Shown here: one piece after another, positions 30,046 through 40,715 of the stretch
Numbering within the stretch: the stretch's first letter is position 1
Layout of the letters: every line of letters begins with the position of its first letter
Origin: Gordius sp. MW1
Taxonomy: Eukaryota; Nematomorpha; Gordioida; Gordea; Gordiidae
Length of the DNA: 64,000 nt
Assembly (NCBI GenBank): GCA_964036665.1
Contig: OZ038530.1
Span: forward strand, 22,528,001 to 22,592,000
Reading direction: 5' to 3'
The notes under the pieces: model-generated
What the model was told of the DNA's origin: nothing
The model's input: only the letters and a program-made list of their open reading frames with translations
Databases searched by the model: none
Made by a program: the position numbers and the translations under genes

Positions 30046-30300
30046 CTTCCCCTTTTCAAAAAAAATTAGGGCCAGGGGCAGGGATATATGTAGACAAAAA
30101 TCTATCTGATAAACTCGCCTGGTTTACAATATTGAAACATTTAATTATATCACTAATATAATATGTCGAAAATATTATACTAATTATACAAAATTAACCT
30201 CGCGTATTATTATATACGACATACGAAAAATTTAGAAGTCTCTTTCTCTTTAAATCGTGTGGTCTTCATGCCTTTGTTCAGATCCCACTTCTGACACCAA
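30046..30300 (-). mobile_element. Remnant interior of the LTR retrotransposon: PPT and tRNA-Leu-type PBS
   Basis: Only about 255 bp separate the two LTRs. The minus strand reads TGGTGTCAGAAGTGGGATC (30298-30281 region) right after the 5' LTR end ATAACA. This is complementary to the 3' end of animal tRNA-Leu, so it is the primer-binding site. At the other end is the polypurine tract. All gag-pol coding sequence is gone, giving a TRIM-like or deletion derivative. Confidence 0.7.
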
Positions 30301-30964
30301 TGTTATGTGGAATTTAACGCAATTTGTAGTTTTATTTATTCATATCCGAGAAAAGTTACAAGAATTCGAGAGTGAGTGAAATACATAAAAAAAAATGTTA
30401 TCTATATAGTGCGTTGTTTTCTGATGCGTGTTGATAGAAATAATAAACACGTACAAGCGCATGGGAGGGGGGAAGGAAAAGTAACATACACGTACTGGAA
30501 ATTAAATGGAAAGTAAAAGTACTACATATAAAGTAAGGGGAGATTGTGTAGACATAAATACTATTCCCTCGAGAGCACAAGTGGGGTCTCACAGAACCCA
30601 CGACAGTTACAAACTTGAATAAAAAACGCATTTCAAAACAAATTGATCTGGCCTTTTCAGTAGTCCATTATTTTATCAAAAACTAGGTTTGGGTAAAATT
30701 TTATAAGTTTTGGTACATTACTTTTGGAGTTATAGCATTTTGGGGTCCTGTGGACCCCACATATGCTCTCACGTAATTTTTTTTCATTTTGAAAAATTTA
30801 TTTTTGCGAGAATTTTGACTTATATATAATACAATTAAATTTTTGTATAAAAAATAAATTTTGCATGAGTTTTTATCACAAAAAAACGTTAAAAACGGAA
30901 GTAAAAAGTTTACCTAATGGAATAAAACATTACTTTTTTTATCAGCTGTTAATATGAATTCAAT

Positions 30965-31555
30965 TTATTTCAATTGTTTAGACTCATCAACATCAAGTTC
31001 AGAAGGTAAGAGATGATTCAAATCATGTTTAAACATTATAATCTACTTTAATATCATAACTTAGATGAATATATTGTAAGTTTAAGTGAGGAAGATATTG
31101 TTTTAACAAGTGAACATGAGTCAGAAAGTGAAGAAGAGATTGATGTGACTGATCATGAATTATCAAAAAAAAAATATCTTTATGGTATTTAATTTTAATT
31201 AATTATTCAATTTTTAGGTAAGGATAATACAAGATGGCAGCGATATTGTTTTCCACCTAAAAGAACTAGGGCACATAACATTATATCATGTTTGCCAGGC
31301 ATAAAAACTAACTAAACCCTACATGGAAAGTAGGCTTAAAAATAGTCTATGTATGCCTAGGGATATCAAGGAATCTATTAAAAAAATCCTAAAGATTTAA
31401 GATGAATTACCTCTTAAATCATCAAAAAGATCAAGATGTTCTTTTTGTACAAGAGTACAAGACAAAAAAACCAAACTTACTTGTATCATGTGCTCAAAAT
31501 TTGTATGTAATGACCACATGAGTATTTTGTGTGAAAATTGTACATGCAAAATTTA
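30965..31555 (+). pseudogene. piggyBac transposase remnant with C-terminal zinc finger
   Basis: Short exon-like pieces separated by small introns read LSEEDIVLTSEHESESEEE (acidic N-terminus), then NTRWQRYCFPPKRTRAHNII. After a jump, a Cys-rich end follows: CSFCTRVQDKKTKLTC, then CSKFVCNDH and CENC. The last part is the C-x2-C...C-x2-C zinc finger at the end of piggyBac transposases. The central DDD catalytic core is missing, so the protein cannot be active. Confidence 0.6.
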
Positions 31556-31730
31556 ACTGTTTTTGTAACATTTGTATTTTTTTTTTATATGATGATATGT
31601 TTGTGGAATTATATTTTTTGTGCAATTCAAACTTTCTTTTAATAAAAAATCATGCTAATTCTGATTCATTTCATAATATATGCATAGATTACATAGACTG
31701 CCCATGTCATATGTTCCATATGGCAAATTG

Positions 31731-32149
31731 GATATCGTTTCAATTGACAAAAGTTCATTTGTAAAAACCTCTAAATCTCTAAACTCCCGTTCTTTAAAAA
31801 AATCGCTTCTGTGCAAAATCTAACATAGCCAAAATCTAATATAGACAATAATTGCTTATGCGCATGCTAGTTTAATAACTTTTTTATGTTTTTAACTCCA
31901 CAAAATCTAATACAGGCAATAATTGCTTATGCGCATGCGCAGTTATAAGTGTGACTTAAAACCCTCTGCGTTTGGTAAGTTTTCCAATATTATTATCATT
32001 TATTTTGTAAATTTCACTTCTGTGCAAAATGTATATAGGCAAAATGTAATATAGGCAAGGGTTAGGGTTAGATTTAGATATAGGGTTAGGGTTAGATTTA
32101 GATATTTAGAGATTTTTACAAATGAACTTTTGTCAATTGAACCAGATTC
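31731..32149. mobile_element. Telomere-core foldback element inside the P element
   Basis: GCAAATTG is duplicated at 31723-31730 and 32150-32157. The arms are about 50 bp: left GATATCGTTTCAATTGAC and right, reverse-complemented, GAATCTGGTTCAATTGAC. Near the right arm (32059-32096) are GGGTTAGGGTTAGATTTAG units. Removing the element restores a P-type terminal sequence like that of the copy at 38893. Confidence 0.8.
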
Positions 32150-32208
32150 GCAAATTGTGTGTGAAATTTGCCTCCATTTTGAATAACACCAACGTCCTAT
32201 ATAATATA

Positions 32209-33918
32209 ATGTCTTTTTGCTCTGTGCCGTTTTGTACGAACAGGAGAGGTAAAGACAAAACGTTTTCATTTCACAAGTAAGAATAGATTACTAGATAAAG
32301 TATATTTTTAAAATATTTTAGGTTTCCAGTGAAGAATCCGCAACTTCTTAAGACCTGGATTCACAACATCAAACGAGAATTTCAAATTAAGAAACATTCT
32401 TGCGTATGTTCCTATCATTTTAAACCTGAGGGGTTTTACCCTTCTTCTACAATTATCATCAATTGAGAGAAGATGCAGTTCCTACAATTTTTAATTTTCC
32501 AAGCCATGTAAGCCTTATTATCCTTTATTGATTGTTTTTATTCAAATTATGTACACTTGAATTTCTAATAAATTTGGCAAGAAAATGCTGCTATTCTAAT
32601 TTTATAATTCTTTACTTTATAATTAAATTGAGTATTAATACATAATTTATTAGAAAGATACACAAAAAAGACTAACCTGGAATTCTAAAGCCACCCCCTT
32701 GAATGATTTAACAAACTATTCCAAACCAGTTCCCAAGAAAAGGAAGAATATATTTACTCCAGAAAATAGTGAAGAAGAAATTTTGAGGCTTAAAACCACC
32801 ATAAGAGTCAACAAGCTTGGAAAGCAAAATACACAATTGCAAAAGATTGTTAACAAATATAGGACGTATTCACAACGCTATAAACGAAGAATTTTCTGCT
32901 TAAATGATATTATCAAAAAAATGAGAGAAGTATATCAACTGAAAGGAGATGAAGATCAAATACTCTCCAACTATTTTGGAGATGAAGCTCTTACATTACT
33001 AATAAATCATAAGAAAGCAGGTGGGATAGGCAATCCCCATAAAGTAATATATTCCACAGCCTTAAAGCAATTGGCTTTAACTCTCCATTTTTACTCTGCC
33101 AACTCATACAGATATTTAAGGCAAATGTTTTGCCTCCCATCAGAGTGCACTTTAAGGAGATGGAGCTTGTCATTGGACATAAAGCCAGGTAAAATTTTAT
33201 AATCATTGTATAGGTTATGAATCTACTACTCTATATAAATGTTATATTTTAAGTCTAATCTTTTAGGCTTTTTAAAATGTTCCCTTGACAAAATAAAAGA
33301 AATACAAGATAAGGCTAATCCTAGCCTTTATATAGCTATTTCTATGGATGAAATGGCTATACGTAAAAATATCCATTAAAATGGTAATCAATATCATGGG
33401 TAATCAGCTATATATTTGAAACCTTATTGTATAATAGTTATATTGATTTAGGGCAGCATATGACTGACTCTAATCTAATTCCATATGCTTCTGGTGCTCT
33501 TTTTTTAATGGCAACAGTATCATCTATTCTTAATGATTCTCTAACTAAAAATTATTATTTAATTAATATAAAAAATAATTTTGGCTTAATATATCCATCT
33601 AAAGATTTAATTTTATTATGTAAAATTACATACTCTATCTTTAATAATTTTAAAAATAGAAATTTATTAAATAAAAAAAACATAAATTTAATTATATTAA
33701 ATAAAATAGTTTCTTATGTAATTGGTTCTAATATTTTTTATGCACTAAATTATCACCTTATTAATAAAGATTTTACACATTTGAAAATTTTAATAAATTT
33801 AATAGTTTTGAAAAATATTAAAATCCTTTTTCATAATCATTCCCGTAATATAAATCAAAAATTAAGAATAAATATAAGAAATAAATTGAATAAAAATGTT
33901 TTATTTTTAGGGCAATAA
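32209..33918 (+). pseudogene. P-element/THAP9-like transposase remnant
   Basis: An N-terminal THAP zinc finger starts at 32209: MSFCSVPFCTNRRGKDKTF, a short intron, FPVKNPQLLKTWIHNI, then CVCSYHF. Next come AVPTIFNF (32480 region, in another frame), a charged stretch with IFTPENSEEEI, and the P-family block YSTALKQLALTLHFYSANSY (about 33049-33110). SMDEMAIRKN (about 33340) contains one conserved acidic pair. The C-terminal part 33427-33918 has SNLIPYASGALFLM, PSKDLILLCKITYSIFNN and the final LNKNVLFLGQ. Stops and frame changes at about 32464, 33378 and 33405 break the gene. All major blocks are in order, so it descends from a complete P transposase. Confidence 0.8.
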
Positions 33919-34491
33919 ACAGTCAATTTACCTTTTTCGCTAGTTAATAAACGAAATTTTAAACATAATATAGATGGCTCGAAATTGTTAAGTTTAATAT
34001 CATTACAGTTTTTACATTATTAATTTTTATGAAATATGTTAATAATATCTATTTTAAAATACTGTTGTTGATATCGAATTAGTTCAATATGTTTCATTCA
34101 CCTTTTTAAAATAATTTTATCTACAAAAATTACTATAAGCTATATAATCATTGCTATATAAAGTGTTATTCAAAATGGCGGAAAAAAACACATTTTGTAT
34201 CGTGATGAGCGGTCTATGTAGTCTATGAATATATGATGTTGAGAGCGGAGGTCAGAAATGCCCGGCCCGGCCCGCTGCCCGGCCCGCCCGGCCCGCTGCC
34301 CGGCCCGCCCGGCCCGGCCGGCCCACGGGCCGGGCCGGGCCGGGCAACTGTCTTAAGTTTTACTTTTCGGACGGGCCCGGGCGGGCACGCTGATAAGATT
34401 CGGGCAATTCGGGCATGTCAAAAATTTTATCAAATTGATTTTCCTCGAAAAAAGAAAAATTCGCTATGGGCTGATGATGAAGATGATACAG

Positions 34492-35223
34492 CAGTGATTC
34501 TTAACCTGGGGGTCGCGACCCCCTAGGGGGTCGCGAGAAGTTTGCCGGGGGGTCGCCAAAATTTTTTAGAATAAAATAAAAATATTCAGAAAAGCTTTAG
34601 AAAAAATACTCACCAGGGGATTCGAACTCGTTGTCTTAAGATTCATTTATTAGAATTAATAAATGATTGTAATTTAAAATCTTTGTTTAAAACTAAAAGT
34701 TTGCCGCAATTTTGGATACAAATTCGTGCAGAATATCCTCCATTATTTTCAGCAGCAATTCAAAATTTGCTGCCTTTCGCTAGTACCTATTTGTGTGAAA
34801 AAGGCTTCTCAACTATGGTGGATATAAAAAGTAAAAAACGCAATCGATTGCCACTAGATTCTTGCATGAGGATAGCATTACAATCAATTGAACCAAGAAT
34901 TAACAAATTGGCTGAAGATGTTCAGCAGCAGAAATCTCATTAAATATATTTCCGAATGCATATATTTTTTATTTTAAACATTGTTTTTATGTTTAATTAT
35001 GAAGTTTTTATGTTTTTATTATTTCATTATCTATTTAAATTTTAAATAGATAATGAAATAATAAAGTTGTGTTTTATGTTTTATAATAAAATGAAAAAAT
35101 AATAGAAAATCAATATATTACAGATAATATAACAAATATAAATTATTATGAAAAAAATGGGGGGCCGCAATAAATTATAAAATATTTGGGGGGTCGCGTG
35201 TATACAAAGGTTAAGAACCACTG
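34492..35223. mobile_element. Second hAT element nested in the first
   Basis: TGATACAG is duplicated exactly at 34484-34491 and 35224-35231. Termini are CAGTGATTCTTAACC and, reverse-complemented, CAGTGGTTCTTAACC, followed by GGGGGTCGCGACCCCC-type subterminal palindromes. The 732-bp element contains a short transposase remnant and a 24-bp perfect palindrome at 35016-35064. Confidence 0.88.
34683..34943 (+). pseudogene. hAT transposase C-terminal remnant (ZBED/SCAND3-like)
   Basis: The fragment reads FWIQIRAEYPPLFSAAIQ, LLPFASTYLCEKGFSTMVDI, then KSKKRNRLPLDSCMRIALQS and IEPRINKLAEDVQQQKSH. This is the hAT dimerisation segment typical of the Charlie/ZBED-SCAND3 branch (TTYLCE-GFS...K-KKRNRL). 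Everything upstream is deleted. Confidence 0.7.
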
Positions 35224-36427
35224 TGATACAGCATTAGATGAGATCAATTCATACTTGAATGATGTTTTAGACAAGGACGTGGATGAAAAATTTTCCCTTT
35301 TAATATGGTGGAAAAATAAAGAAAACAAGTCACATTAAAGTTATCTAAAATTATAACTATTTTAGGTATCCTAAATTAGCAAGATTAACAAAAATACTCT
35401 TTGCCATCCCGGCGACGAGTGCTGCAAGTGAAAGAAGTTTCTCTATCGCAGGAAGATTAATAGAGGAAAGACGCACAAAATTATCCCCGGAAATTGTCGA
35501 CGATTTGTTATTTTTACATAATAATTATGAATAATAAAATATTGTCATCTTTGTTCTGAACAATATGCCATTATTTAATGCTTATTTTGTAATAGTGGTT
35601 AAAAGATTTTGGGATTGGATAGTTTCTAGTCTAACGGGCAAATTTTATTAATAAGGCCGGGCAGCTCTAATGGTTTGGGCATGGCTGAGCGGACACTTAG
35701 AAGGGTTCAGGCGGGGAATTTAGTTAAAAATTTAGACCTGGCCGGGTTTGGGCAGAAAAATTTTAACAAATCCGACCTCTGTTTGCGACCTCACAAATTC
35801 GGGACTAACGGGCAAATTTAATATTTCGGGCCGGGCAATTCGGGCAGCTTTAACGATTCGGGCGGGCCCGGGCGGACACTTAGATGGGTTCGGGCGGGCT
35901 CGGGCGGGCAGATTAATTATAAAATCGGGCCGGGCCGGGTTCGGGCTGAAAAATTCTAACAAATCTGACCTCTGGTTGAGAGACAAATTTAGGAGAGGCA
36001 TTTTAATTTTAAGAAAAAAAAGGTGACTTCAGAAAAATGTTAATAAATTTGGTAATATTATTTAACTTTTCCTCAAAAATTATATTTATGATTGATTCTT
36101 CACCTAACATAAATTCTAAATTTGAGTTATTTTTAATTAATAGTTTTAAAATTATGAGCAGTTAAGAAATGGGGTCAAACGCGTTCGGGATTTTGAGGAA
36201 TGCTCTCGAGGGTTAAAATCAGTACAAGAAATACAGCAGATGTTTCTAACAATGATAAGTAATCTCACAATCAACGAACTTGCAGTATAATGAAAGGAAG
36301 GGAGGGGAATCGAATAAGTATGTCTGAGATAAGCAATTTTACAAGGGGTTGGGGGGAAATCCTTAACTTTTGTATAAGAGGACAGGGGGGTGGGCGAATT
36401 TAAATACGAGTATCTCCGGATACGACA

Positions 36428-37637
36428 ATTGTAACATCTCCGAAAAAAACAAAAGAAATATAGATATAATTCCAACTTAAAAATATAATTATATACCTTC
36501 AAATATTATAATCAACCATTATTACCATGAAAGACGTAATAAATTATCAACCCTCAAATATATATTCTTCCAAAACTAATAAATTAACATAAAACAAAGG
36601 ATTGACAATATATAATTTTATATTGTCATTTTTTTATATTATAATATTTATGATAGCGATATATTGATTTAGGGCAAAGGCCGACTCAATTTACAAATTT
36701 GAAATTAATTAATATTTATAACTCTAACAAATGTCGTAAAAACTAAATATAACGTACCAGGCGTGGAAGTCCACCAGGAAAATCCCTTTGTTGGCCCTAA
36801 GATGCCATGACGCCAATCATTTCTTGCATCATTAATTAAAAACTTTAATCATAACATCGCAACTTTCATATACCATTTGGTAAAATAGCTATAAACATGT
36901 CCAATTTTATACGTATTCGTTTCAATTATCCGTTAAAGAAACCGAGGATATAATCACATCAAATTCTTGTCGAAGCATATGGTTTTTTTTGTTAGATCAC
37001 AGTGCAAAAATTCTAATGTGAGAAACGTTTAACGCGGATCACCCGAAATTTAAAAAGGGAAAGATTTGCAAGCTTTGCCCAACAACAACAATTCGCAGAT
37101 CCAAAATGGACACGATAAGCTGTTTTTTCGTATACAACACATGAGAAGGATTAAAGGTTGGAAAGGGTGTACTAAATAAATTCAGTAAAAGATGACAGGA
37201 AAACAAAAACACTATTGCCCAGGAACAAAAATGTCATTTATTCATTTAAATGTGGATTATTTTGACAACAGTTGACAGAAGATATTGCTCTCTGTTTAAT
37301 GGGAGCAAAAAGTTATTATCTTTTGCGAGCTACCAAAGTCTGGCGAAATAATTAACATTGACCCGCTACCGAGAATAAATGCTCGACTGGAATTAAGCCT
37401 TGAACAAACAACTACCAGAGTATTAGAGTGAGGTAAAGAAGATTATTTTGCTTCATTATAATGTTCGAAACACACATAGCAAAACTGGTCAAGGAAACAA
37501 GTGAGAGGGTTTGAGTTTGTTTTCCCATTATGCTTCCTCACTCTTATTTGCAACGATTGTACATGCACTTGTTGAGCAGCACACTTTTATATTTTATTAG
37601 ATAAACGCGTATATTCTATGCTTAGATCGTTTTCATA
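36428..37637. other. Gene-poor stretch with weak coding fragments
   Basis: Two short stretches look protein-like but unplaced: a 39-nt minus-strand candidate exon at 36758-36796, and a plus-strand run at about 37331-37430 reading CELPKSGEIINIDPLPRINA then RLELSLEQTTTRVLE before a stop. The latter may be transposon debris. Otherwise AT-rich. Confidence 0.3.
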
Positions 37638-37645
37638 GTTACACG

Positions 37646-37878
37646 GAATCGGGGTCAAAGTCGCAGAAAAAAAGCAGCAGAATTGGTCAGAACTGGTCAG
37701 ACAAGATTTTAGATAATCAATATATTAGAATTAAATCTCAAATGGGGAAGGAATTTGATGTGCAACCCTAACCCGAACCTAAAACGCTGACCTAAAACAC
37801 TAACTCTAGCCCTAACCCTCCTGACCAATCTTGATCTGACCAATTCTGCTGCTTTTTTTGCGACTTTGACCGGTTCCC
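37646..37878. mobile_element. Telomere-core foldback element
   Basis: GTTACACG is duplicated at 37638-37645 and 37879-37886. The arms are about 60 bp: left GAATCGGGGTCAAAGTCGC, right reverse-complemented GGGAACCGGTCAAAGTCGC. The centre (37762-37820) contains AACCTAAAACGCTGACCT and CCCTAACCCT units, the same core as in the elements at 3355 and 61389 although the arms differ. Confidence 0.8.
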
Positions 37879-38062
37879 GTTACACGCCTGTTAGGTATCG
37901 CGATAGATGGGGTCCCTCCTAGACTACCTTAAAAGTGGTCTCACTGTAATATGCCCGTTATGTATAACCTGTCTTGATTAATATTTATGACTAAAAATCT
38001 CAATATTATATCCTGGAACCATATAGGAGCGAAAGGTTTATGAGTCTGCTATCGTCAAATCA

Positions 38063-38262
38063 CTAGTTTTGTAAAAAGGGCTGGGCTTTGTTTGGTCTAC
38101 CTTTGGTTTTAGTCGACTAATCACAAAGAGACCAAATATCCTTTAATTTGTTTTTTAGTCAACCTTTGGGCTTAGTCGAAATTCGACAATCATACCAGAG
38201 TCGACCGTTGGTTTTAGTTAAAAAGTCGATCAAACAAAACCCAGCCGTTTCCACAGCACTAC
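38063..38262. mobile_element. TAGTGTTGTAAAA MITE, full-length copy
   Basis: Left end CTAGTTTTGTAAAAAGGGCT, right end CCCAGCCGTTTCCACAGCACTA. The interior has AGTCGACTAATCACAAAGAG and AGTCGACCGTTGG modules. No exact target duplication. Confidence 0.6.
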
Positions 38263-38892
38263 AATTCATACTCTAAACAAATTATAAATAAATTTAGCAA
38301 AATTAGACTTAAATATGCCCCTAGATGGCATTTTATGGTATGTTTCGCTGACTCGTAATTTAAATACAACTTAGGAATAAGGTTCCATATTATGTTAAAT
38401 TTTGAAAGAAGCTTTTAAGGCAAAAATTATATATAACATGATTTATGTAATAAAAAGTAAAAAAAGCACCGTAAAGTGGTACAAAGAGCGAAACTAATTT
38501 TCTCTAAGCCATTAACTTCAAAGCGCCGTTGCTTATTTATTATAAGGAATCATTTGATTATAAGGGTTTGCAAGACTTTAAAAAATTTGAAATTATATAG
38601 GCCTTTCTAAGTTATAACATAATATATTAATAAGAACATTGTATCTGTCAAACATTTTAAAATCGAATTCCCAAAGGAAGGCAACATTATATTTTAGGCT
38701 TATACATTAGACAACATAAAATATTAATTAGTTATTATATGGAAATCTTCCTATCAAAGTCTAAAAGGGTAATTAGTTAATTAAAAAAGAGTAGAAGTTT
38801 TTAGATAAAAAATTAGATGAGATTTCGATTATATAGGATGAACAAATTAAGTTATAAGAGATTTGCTAAATAAAGATTTTTTTGCTCATATT

Positions 38893-39334
38893 CATAGACT
38901 AGATAGAATGCTCCTGCCATATGTTGCATATGGTTAATTGTGTGTCAAATTTTCCTCCATTTTGAAGAGTACAACTGGTGTATTTTAACCATGTAATTTT
39001 GCGCTATAACAGTCAATTTACCTTCCTCACTAGTTTATAAATTAAAACGAAAGTCAATAAATTAATATTATACAAAATATTGATGGTGCTATATTATTAA
39101 ACAACTTTAATCGCAGTTTTTACATTTTTAATTTTTATGTATTGTGTAAATGATATTTATTTTAAAATGCTGTTTTTGATATCTACCCAATTCAATATTT
39201 TATTATTTACCTTTTTAAGATTATTTAATTTGAAATACTAATTTCTATATGATTACCACTTTACCATGTTAACATCAAAATGGTGGAAAAAAGTGCACAC
39301 ATTTTGTGCATTGATGCAATCGATCTAGTCTATG
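38893..39334. mobile_element. P-element-derived MITE with exact 8-bp duplication
   Basis: CTCATATT is duplicated at 38885-38892 and 39335-39342. The left end CATAGACTAGATAGAATGCT and the right end CGATCTAGTCTATG match the P-like element at 31683. The interior keeps the P subterminal sequences (CAAATTTTCCTCCATTTTGAA and AAATGGTGGAAAAAAG) but no transposase. A more diverged relative follows at about 39365-39690. Confidence 0.85.
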
Positions 39335-39675
39335 CTCATATTAAACAAGGTTGACCGATTATACCATCGACTGCTCATGTCATATGTTTTATATGGGAAG
39401 ATTTATCCCATTAAATTCACCATTTTAAATTTAACTAACTACCACATCTTTTTGCAGTTTCCCCCGTTGTTCAAACAGAAAAAGTGAATTTACCTGCCTC
39501 ATTAGTATAAATAAAAAATGTTAATAAATGATTATTTAATAAAATGCAGATGGTACTAAATTTCTCTAACATCACATTTTCACAATCTTTTTACATTTAT
39601 GAATTGTGTATATGTTATATATTTTAAAGTGCTGTTTTTAATGTTTAACTAGTCTAATATTTTTTTCATTATATT

Positions 39676-40090
39676 TTATAAACCTAATATCTTTACCCCT
39701 ATCGTTGCCTCTTGTTTTGGGACTTTTGGTCCTACCGCCATTAAGCTTTTTAAGATATCAGCCGTCGCTGCCCGCCCTCCATATATTCCACAAATTTTAC
39801 TTAAACAAAACATTGGTATGTTTATAGCAAAGTACAATTTTAAATCCCTGGCCGACAACTGGCTACTATTAATAGATGACACATGCGACGCTTTTGAATT
39901 ATAATTTTTATCTTTTGTTTTATACCCGCTCTTTTGGTGCCCTATTAACTCGCCGAAAACCATCTCGCCGAATTTAATGTCCCACATAAAAAAAAATGTC
40001 CTCTAATGTAAAAATGTCCCCCTTCAACCAATCACAAAATGTACCAGGGTGATTCGGCGAGATGGTTTTTGGCAAGTTGACGGGCCACCC
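39676..40090. repeat. Repeat fragment with a GGTGCCC/AACTCGCCG inverted repeat
   Basis: From 39933 to 40087, GGTGCCCTATTAACTCGCCG and the reverse-complemented right end GGTGGCCCGTCAACTTGCC form a short foldback, related in its ends to 44907-45622. The adjoining 39690-39930 segment resembles 55865-55960 (AAAGCGTCGCAT, CAGGGATTT, TTTGTTTAAGTAAAA). A 103-codon minus-strand ORF crosses both and is explained by the repeats. Confidence 0.5.
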
Positions 40091-40715
40091 TAGTCTATGT
40101 ATGTATCACAAGCACAACATCATCTGCTTGAATTATAAGTTAGTTTTCAGATTAACGATAATAATTGTATAAAGTTTTACTAAATTGTGTAAAGTTTTAT
40201 CAAAAATTATAATCAACATAATGTATTGTTGTGGTTTAAATTATATGAAAAAGATGACTTTACGTTGTGAAATAATAACATTTTATAGTTTGCTTTCATC
40301 TTTATGGCTGCTGTAAATAATTAATATTTTAAATTGCTAAAGCGATGAATAATTTTCATCTTCTCTCAGCCATGACAATAATGTTTTGCGAGCTCTATTG
40401 TAAGTTTTTGAAGAGACATCAGAAATCAATCCATAATAAATAAATTGCATAGCAATTAAAATATATTGATGAATAGACGATCACATAAATGTGTATTTAT
40501 AAAACAAATCAATTTTAAGTACTAAATTAGTAGACAAAAAATATTCCTTATTTATATGGAATACGCGATGAATAGGTTCAAAATATTTTGAGTACTAATT
40601 TGAGCAATGCTATCTACATTAAGATAAACCTTTTATTACCTCTTTTACTTTAATACAAATTTTTTTTTCATTTCATAGTTTCAATTAGAAATAAAGTCTT
40701 ATAATATAGCATTCA

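Larger units (their letters stand above)
31683..34227. mobile_element. P-like DNA transposon with exact 8-bp duplication
   Basis: AATATATG is duplicated exactly at 31675-31682 and 34228-34235. The ends are CATAGATTACATAGACTG and, as reverse complement of the right end, CATAGACTACATAGACCG. The element is 2545 bp, carries a THAP/P transposase remnant, and is itself interrupted by the foldback element 31731-32149. Small derivatives with the same ends are at 38893-39334 and 54291-54683. Confidence 0.85.
34420..35534 (+). pseudogene. hAT transposase C-terminal fragment, split by another transposon
   Basis: The frame reads QIDFPRKKKNSLWADDEDDT up to the insertion. After removing 34492-35223 and one duplication copy it continues without a shift as ALDEINSYLNDVLDKDVDEK. 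A 40-nt GT-AG intron then leads to YPKLARLTKILFAIPATSAA, SERSFSIAGRLIEERRTKL and LLFLHNNYE, stop at 35534. The SERSFS...R..L block is the hAT dimerisation domain. Confidence 0.75.
34246..35974. mobile_element. hAT element with GGGCCC-rich ends, exact 8-bp duplication
   Basis: GTTGAGAG is duplicated at 34238-34245 and 35975-35982. Terminal repeats are CGGAGGTCAGA and CAGAGGTCAGA. Subterminal regions (34256-34400 and 35640-35960) are dense in GCCCGGCCC and GGGCGGGC units. The transposase C-terminus is present; the N-terminus and catalytic centre are missing. A second hAT (34492-35223) sits in its coding sequence. Small relatives occur at 5831 and 19060. Confidence 0.85.
30566..36212. mobile_element. 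piggyBac-like element, host of nested insertions
   Basis: A perfect 12-bp terminal inverted repeat, CCCTCGAGAGCA, is found at both ends. TTAA follows the right end at 36213-36216, as expected for piggyBac target choice; the left flank is TATT, so one duplication has decayed. A subterminal GGGGTCCTGTGGACCCC palindrome is at about 30750. The transposase is reduced to N- and C-terminal pieces. The P-like element (31683-34227) and the hAT (34246-35974) are inserted within it. Confidence 0.65.
30301..36427 (-). mobile_element. 5' LTR split by a nested transposon stack
   Basis: The LTR runs from TGTTATGTGG at 30301 to 30565 and resumes at 36213-36427, ending TACGACA. The two parts add up to about 480 bp, matching the 473-bp partner LTR. 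The insertion between them is the piggyBac-like element. Confidence 0.7.

Noticed and set aside
34233-34526. Gly/Pro-rich, collagen-like open frame
   Set aside because: It is the translation of GCCCGGCCC repeats at the end of the hAT element running into transposase remnant, not a collagen gene.
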